Positions 61,856 to 64,000 of a DNA stretch of 64,000 nucleotides are shown here, piece by piece; within the stretch, counting starts at the first letter, position 1, and every line of letters begins with the position of its first letter. The stretch is from Sporosarcina ureae (GTDB lineage Bacteria; Bacillota; Bacilli; Bacillales_A; Planococcaceae): positions 3,225,501-3,289,500 of the forward strand of contig NZ_CP015348.1 in NCBI RefSeq assembly GCF_002109325.1, in the 5' to 3' direction. Position numbers and translations under genes: made by a program. A model generated the notes under the pieces. It did not search any database and was not told the DNA's origin. It saw nothing but the letters and a program-made list of their open reading frames with translations.

Positions 61856-61916
61856 TTTTCTTGAATGGGATGGGTTAGCTAATGTGATAGATTTTTGTAA
61901 GGAATGGGGATGAAAG

Positions 61917-62381
61917 ATGAAAAAGTTCAAGGAAATTGAATACTGGGATTTAACCGAGAATCCAAAAGATGATATTTATAAAAGGCTTATAAAAGTGCTG
62001 TGTAATAATTCAGATAAGTTTTATTTTATCATGAGGAAAGAACTTAAATATAATCAAGAAATACTTGCACAATTTGAGCCTTACACTCTAGAAACTTACA
62101 AAACAAAAAAATGGGCAGGGACGGAAACAAAAGGTCCAGCTGCAACAGTTTTTGTTATGGAATCAAATGAAGAAACCTATAAGCTGTTAGTAAAATATGC
62201 AAATAGTTTATATGATCGGGTTGCTCCAAAGTTACCTGAAGACTTAACGTTTATAAAGAATAACTTTATTTGGTTTTCCTGTACAACGCACGAAGAATTT
62301 GCAGGTTTTTCAATCCGTTCAGACTATTACAAGAATCTAATCTTTGGAATTCAAGGTTTGAAATTGGAACCCTTAGAATAA
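61917..62381 (+). CDS. Uncharacterised 154-residue protein
   Basis: The product is soluble, mildly charged, with no membrane segment or signal. Segments such as FYFIMRKELKYNQEI, YTLETYKTKKWAGTE and FIWFSCTTHEEFAGFS suggest an alpha/beta fold; I do not recognise the family. AAGGAATGGGGATGAAAG lies upstream of ATG 61917. It forms one unit of the motif-separated array; the next motif begins 24 nt after its stop. Confidence 0.75.
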   Translation: MKKFKEIEYWDLTENPKDDIYKRLIKVLCNNSDKFYFIMRKELKYNQEILAQFEPYTLETYKTKKWAGTETKGPAATVFVMESNEETYKLLVKYANSLYDRVAPKLPEDLTFIKNNFIWFSCTTHEEFAGFSIRSDYYKNLIFGIQGLKLEPLE

Positions 62382-62405
62382 ATCGCCTTAAGGTAACTTT
62401 ATTAA

Positions 62406-62418
62406 AACAAACGGGCCA
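62406..62418 (+). repeat. Array motif copy
   Basis: AACAAACGGGCCA, followed by GATTG, 25 nt after the stop of the 154-residue gene. Confidence 0.65.
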
Positions 62419-62495
62419 GATTGTGAAACCGCCGTGCAGTATTTCACGTACCGTCAGTTGGTAAACTCTTTAACTGAGAAGGGCATGGGGATATT

Positions 62496-62687
62496 ATGAA
62501 TGAAAGATGTCCAGGTTTACTGTTATTAGCAGTAATTATATGGATTGCTTATTTTGTTTGTGCAATAATATTCGGTCACAGTATATGGTTTGTTAAGATC
62601 CTCAGTTTGGCATCTGTTACTCTTTTGGGAATATTGGTTTTTATTGTTTGGAAGAACAAAGAAAGTGAAACTGAATTGCGGGATTAA
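62496..62687 (+). CDS. Small two-helix membrane protein
   Basis: The 63-residue product has membrane segments at about 7-28 and 32-52 and a charged C-terminus (WKNKESETELRD). GAAGGGCATGGGGAT precedes ATG 62496. Not recognised. It resembles the membrane protein at 61007 in layout only. Confidence 0.7.
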   Translation: MNERCPGLLLLAVIIWIAYFVCAIIFGHSIWFVKILSLASVTLLGILVFIVWKNKESETELRD

Positions 62688-62696
62688 TTAAATTAC

Positions 62697-62970
<274 letters not shown>

Positions 62971-62980
<10 letters not shown>

Positions 62981-63009
62981 CAACTCTATAAAACAATCGG
63001 GAGCGATTG
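62971..63009 (+). repeat. Array motif copy in paired inverted form
   Basis: CGATTGTT (62971-62978), then AACAATCG-GGAG-CGATTG (62992-63009). The motif and its complement occur next to each other, so the RNA or single strand can fold into a hairpin, as attC-like sites do. Confidence 0.65.
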
Positions 63010-63034
63010 CTGCATAAATAATCGTACCCATACC

Positions 63035-63046
63035 GCAATCGGGCCA
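63035..63046 (+). repeat. Array motif copy
   Basis: GCAATCGGGCCA, in the leader upstream of the EamA unit, with no gene between it and the previous copy at 62992-63009. Confidence 0.65.
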
Positions 63047-63108
63047 TTTTATTCGTTAATACAGCTATAAATGGCTTTATTAATTTATTCTAGAAGGAGT
63101 TGAGACAG

Positions 63109-63165
63109 ATGTTTTACGCTCCACTTTTTGAAAATGATGTACCAGCTGCATTCTCCCGCTCTTGA
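63109..63165 (+). CDS. Leader peptide of the EamA gene (18 residues)
   Basis: A short frame MFYAPLFENDVPAAFSRS starts at ATG 63109, after AGAAGGAGTTGAG, a strong ribosome site at normal spacing. Its stop TGA is directly followed by the first of two alternative hairpins before the transporter gene. The arrangement is that of leader peptides in translational attenuators. Confidence 0.6.
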   Translation: MFYAPLFENDVPAAFSRS

Positions 63166-63229
63166 CGGAGAGAATGTAAAGTGTACTTCTCTCCGTTAAG
63201 GCGCTTATAAAAAGCCTGAAAACGGAGGG
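63166..63229 (+). promoter_or_regulatory. Alternative hairpins controlling the EamA ribosome site
   Basis: Segment 1 CGGAGAGA (63166-63173) pairs with segment 2 TCTCTCCG (63188-63195). Segment 2 extended, CTCTCCGTT (63189-63197), also pairs with segment 3 AACGGAGGG (63221-63229), which holds the EamA ribosome site; AGGC/GCCT extends this second stem inside. Fold 1:2 frees the site, fold 2:3 hides it. Confidence 0.7.
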
Positions 63230-63235
63230 TGCGGA

Positions 63236-64000
63236 ATGAAAAATACATTTATTGGTTCATTATATCTAATTTTAGCCTCTAGCATTTGGGGAGGCATGTA
63301 TGTTGTCGTTAAAGTTGTGGTGGCAGTTATACCACCGGTTGAACTTGTTTGGATAAGGTATGTGATTGCTCTTCTTGCTTTAGTCACGATTGGACTGTTA
63401 ACCAAACAGAACTGGAAGATAAAAAAACAGCATATTGGCCTTATAGTTGCGATTGCAGTTATAGGGTATGCGGTCTCTATTGTTGCCCAGGAAACAGGAA
63501 CAATGCTTACTACTGCACAAATGGGCGCGATTATAACATCTACAACACCAGCATTCATGGTTGTATTCGCTAGTTTAATCCTGAAAGAGCGCCTGTCTAT
63601 CAGAAAATTTGTTTCGGTGTTTCTGGCGACTGTTGGTGTGATTGTGATTGTTGGGGTCGATAATCTGGATATGTCCAGTATGCTTGGTGGTCTATCGCTT
63701 ATTATAGCAGCGTTGACATGGGCACTCATGTCCGTGCTTATAAAACGTCTGCCCCATGATTATTCTCAAATCGTTGTCACAACATATGCGACTTTAATCG
63801 CTGTGATTATTTTAACTCCCTTTGTTATTCCAAGATTGCCTGAGATTAATATGAGTGATCTGGTCAGACCAGAGATTTGGGGAGGTTTAATTTATCTGGG
63901 GATTATATCTACAGCCATTGCATTTCTGCTGTGGAATCGTGGTCTACAAATGTTAAATGCATCCAGTGGTGGTCTCTATTTTTTCTTCCAACCAATTGTG
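63236..64000 (+). CDS. EamA/DMT-family transporter (truncated by window)
   Basis: An open frame of 255 codons runs to the edge with no stop. The product starts MKNTFIGSLYLILASSIWGG and has about eight membrane segments so far, in two EamA repeats (first about 7-140, second from about 150, with TWALMSVLIKRL). The conserved proline-rich STTPAFMVVFASLIL and STAIAFLLWNRGL segments are typical of drug/metabolite transporters. The substrate is unknown. GGAGGG is 6 nt before ATG 63236. Expression is probably controlled by the leader at 63109-63229. Confidence 0.9.
   Translation, partial: MKNTFIGSLYLILASSIWGGMYVVVKVVVAVIPPVELVWIRYVIALLALVTIGLLTKQNWKIKKQHIGLIVAIAVIGYAVSIVAQETGTMLTTAQMGAIITSTTPAFMVVFASLILKERLSIRKFVSVFLATVGVIVIVGVDNLDMSSMLGGLSLIIAALTWALMSVLIKRLPHDYSQIVVTTYATLIAVIILTPFVIPRLPEINMSDLVRPEIWGGLIYLGIISTAIAFLLWNRGLQMLNASSGGLYFFFQPIV

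Noticed and set aside
63205..63729. 174-codon minus-strand frame at the right end
   Set aside because: It is opposite the EamA gene, which has clear membrane repeats, a ribosome site and an open frame to the edge.

Overview
The window reads as chromosomal core DNA of a low-to-moderate G+C, endospore-forming member of the Bacillales, most likely Planococcaceae close to Sporosarcina; the genus is inference. The support is near-continuous gene order with the Bacillus subtilis ypaA(ribU)-to-yprA segment, sporulation and germination genes (spoIVA, sleB, ypeB), bacillithiol genes (bshA, ypdA/bdr), a TRAP protein (mtrB) and menaquinone/heptaprenyl genes. No rRNA, tRNA or CRISPR array was seen.

Layout. 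1-6.4 kb: end of an unidentified gene, FMN riboswitch and ribU, ferredoxin (minus strand), ypbB-recS, a short ypbE-like gene, ypbG and the bacillithiol disulfide reductase. 6.4-18 kb: prsW, sleB-ypeB, PilZ flagellar brake, cmk-plsC-rpsA-like, der-gpsA-yphE-yphF and spoIVA. 18-22.4 kb: hbs carrying a one-base frameshift, folE, mtrB, hepS-menG-hepT, ndk. 22.5-32 kb: cheR and the shikimate/aromatic supraoperon aroC-aroB-aroH-hisC-tyrA-aroA, which lacks the trp genes that B. subtilis has between aroH and hisC, then ypiA-ypiB-ypiF. 32-36.8 kb: the menaquinol:cytochrome c reductase operon qcrABC, ypjA, a zinc metallopeptidase, ypjC. 36.9-43.7 kb: ypjD-dapB-bshA-cca-birA and panBCD behind a leader with two mutually exclusive hairpins. 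44-50.2 kb: dinG, ypmB, aspB, dnaD, nth, ypoC. 50.25-52.1 kb: an IS1182-type insertion bounded by a perfect 17-bp inverted repeat. 52.1-60.7 kb: ponA and recU (minus strand), yppE, mrfA and an S-layer-anchored 5'-nucleotidase.

60.8-64 kb is different in character: small, AT-rich, unrelated single genes (small membrane proteins, a histidine phosphatase, an unknown 154-aa protein, a truncated-by-window EamA transporter). Nearly every stop codon there is followed within about 25 nt by the same short motif, consensus AACAATCGGGCCA. This looks like an array of single-gene cassettes. The last unit has a short leader ORF and alternative hairpins, one of which hides the transporter ribosome binding site, as in translational attenuators.

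The most rewarding observations are this cassette-like array, the EamA leader, the panB leader, the hbs frameshift, the missing trp block with TRAP retained, the insertion sequence in or forming a terminator-like repeat, and two copies (one decayed) of a long hairpin intergenic repeat.
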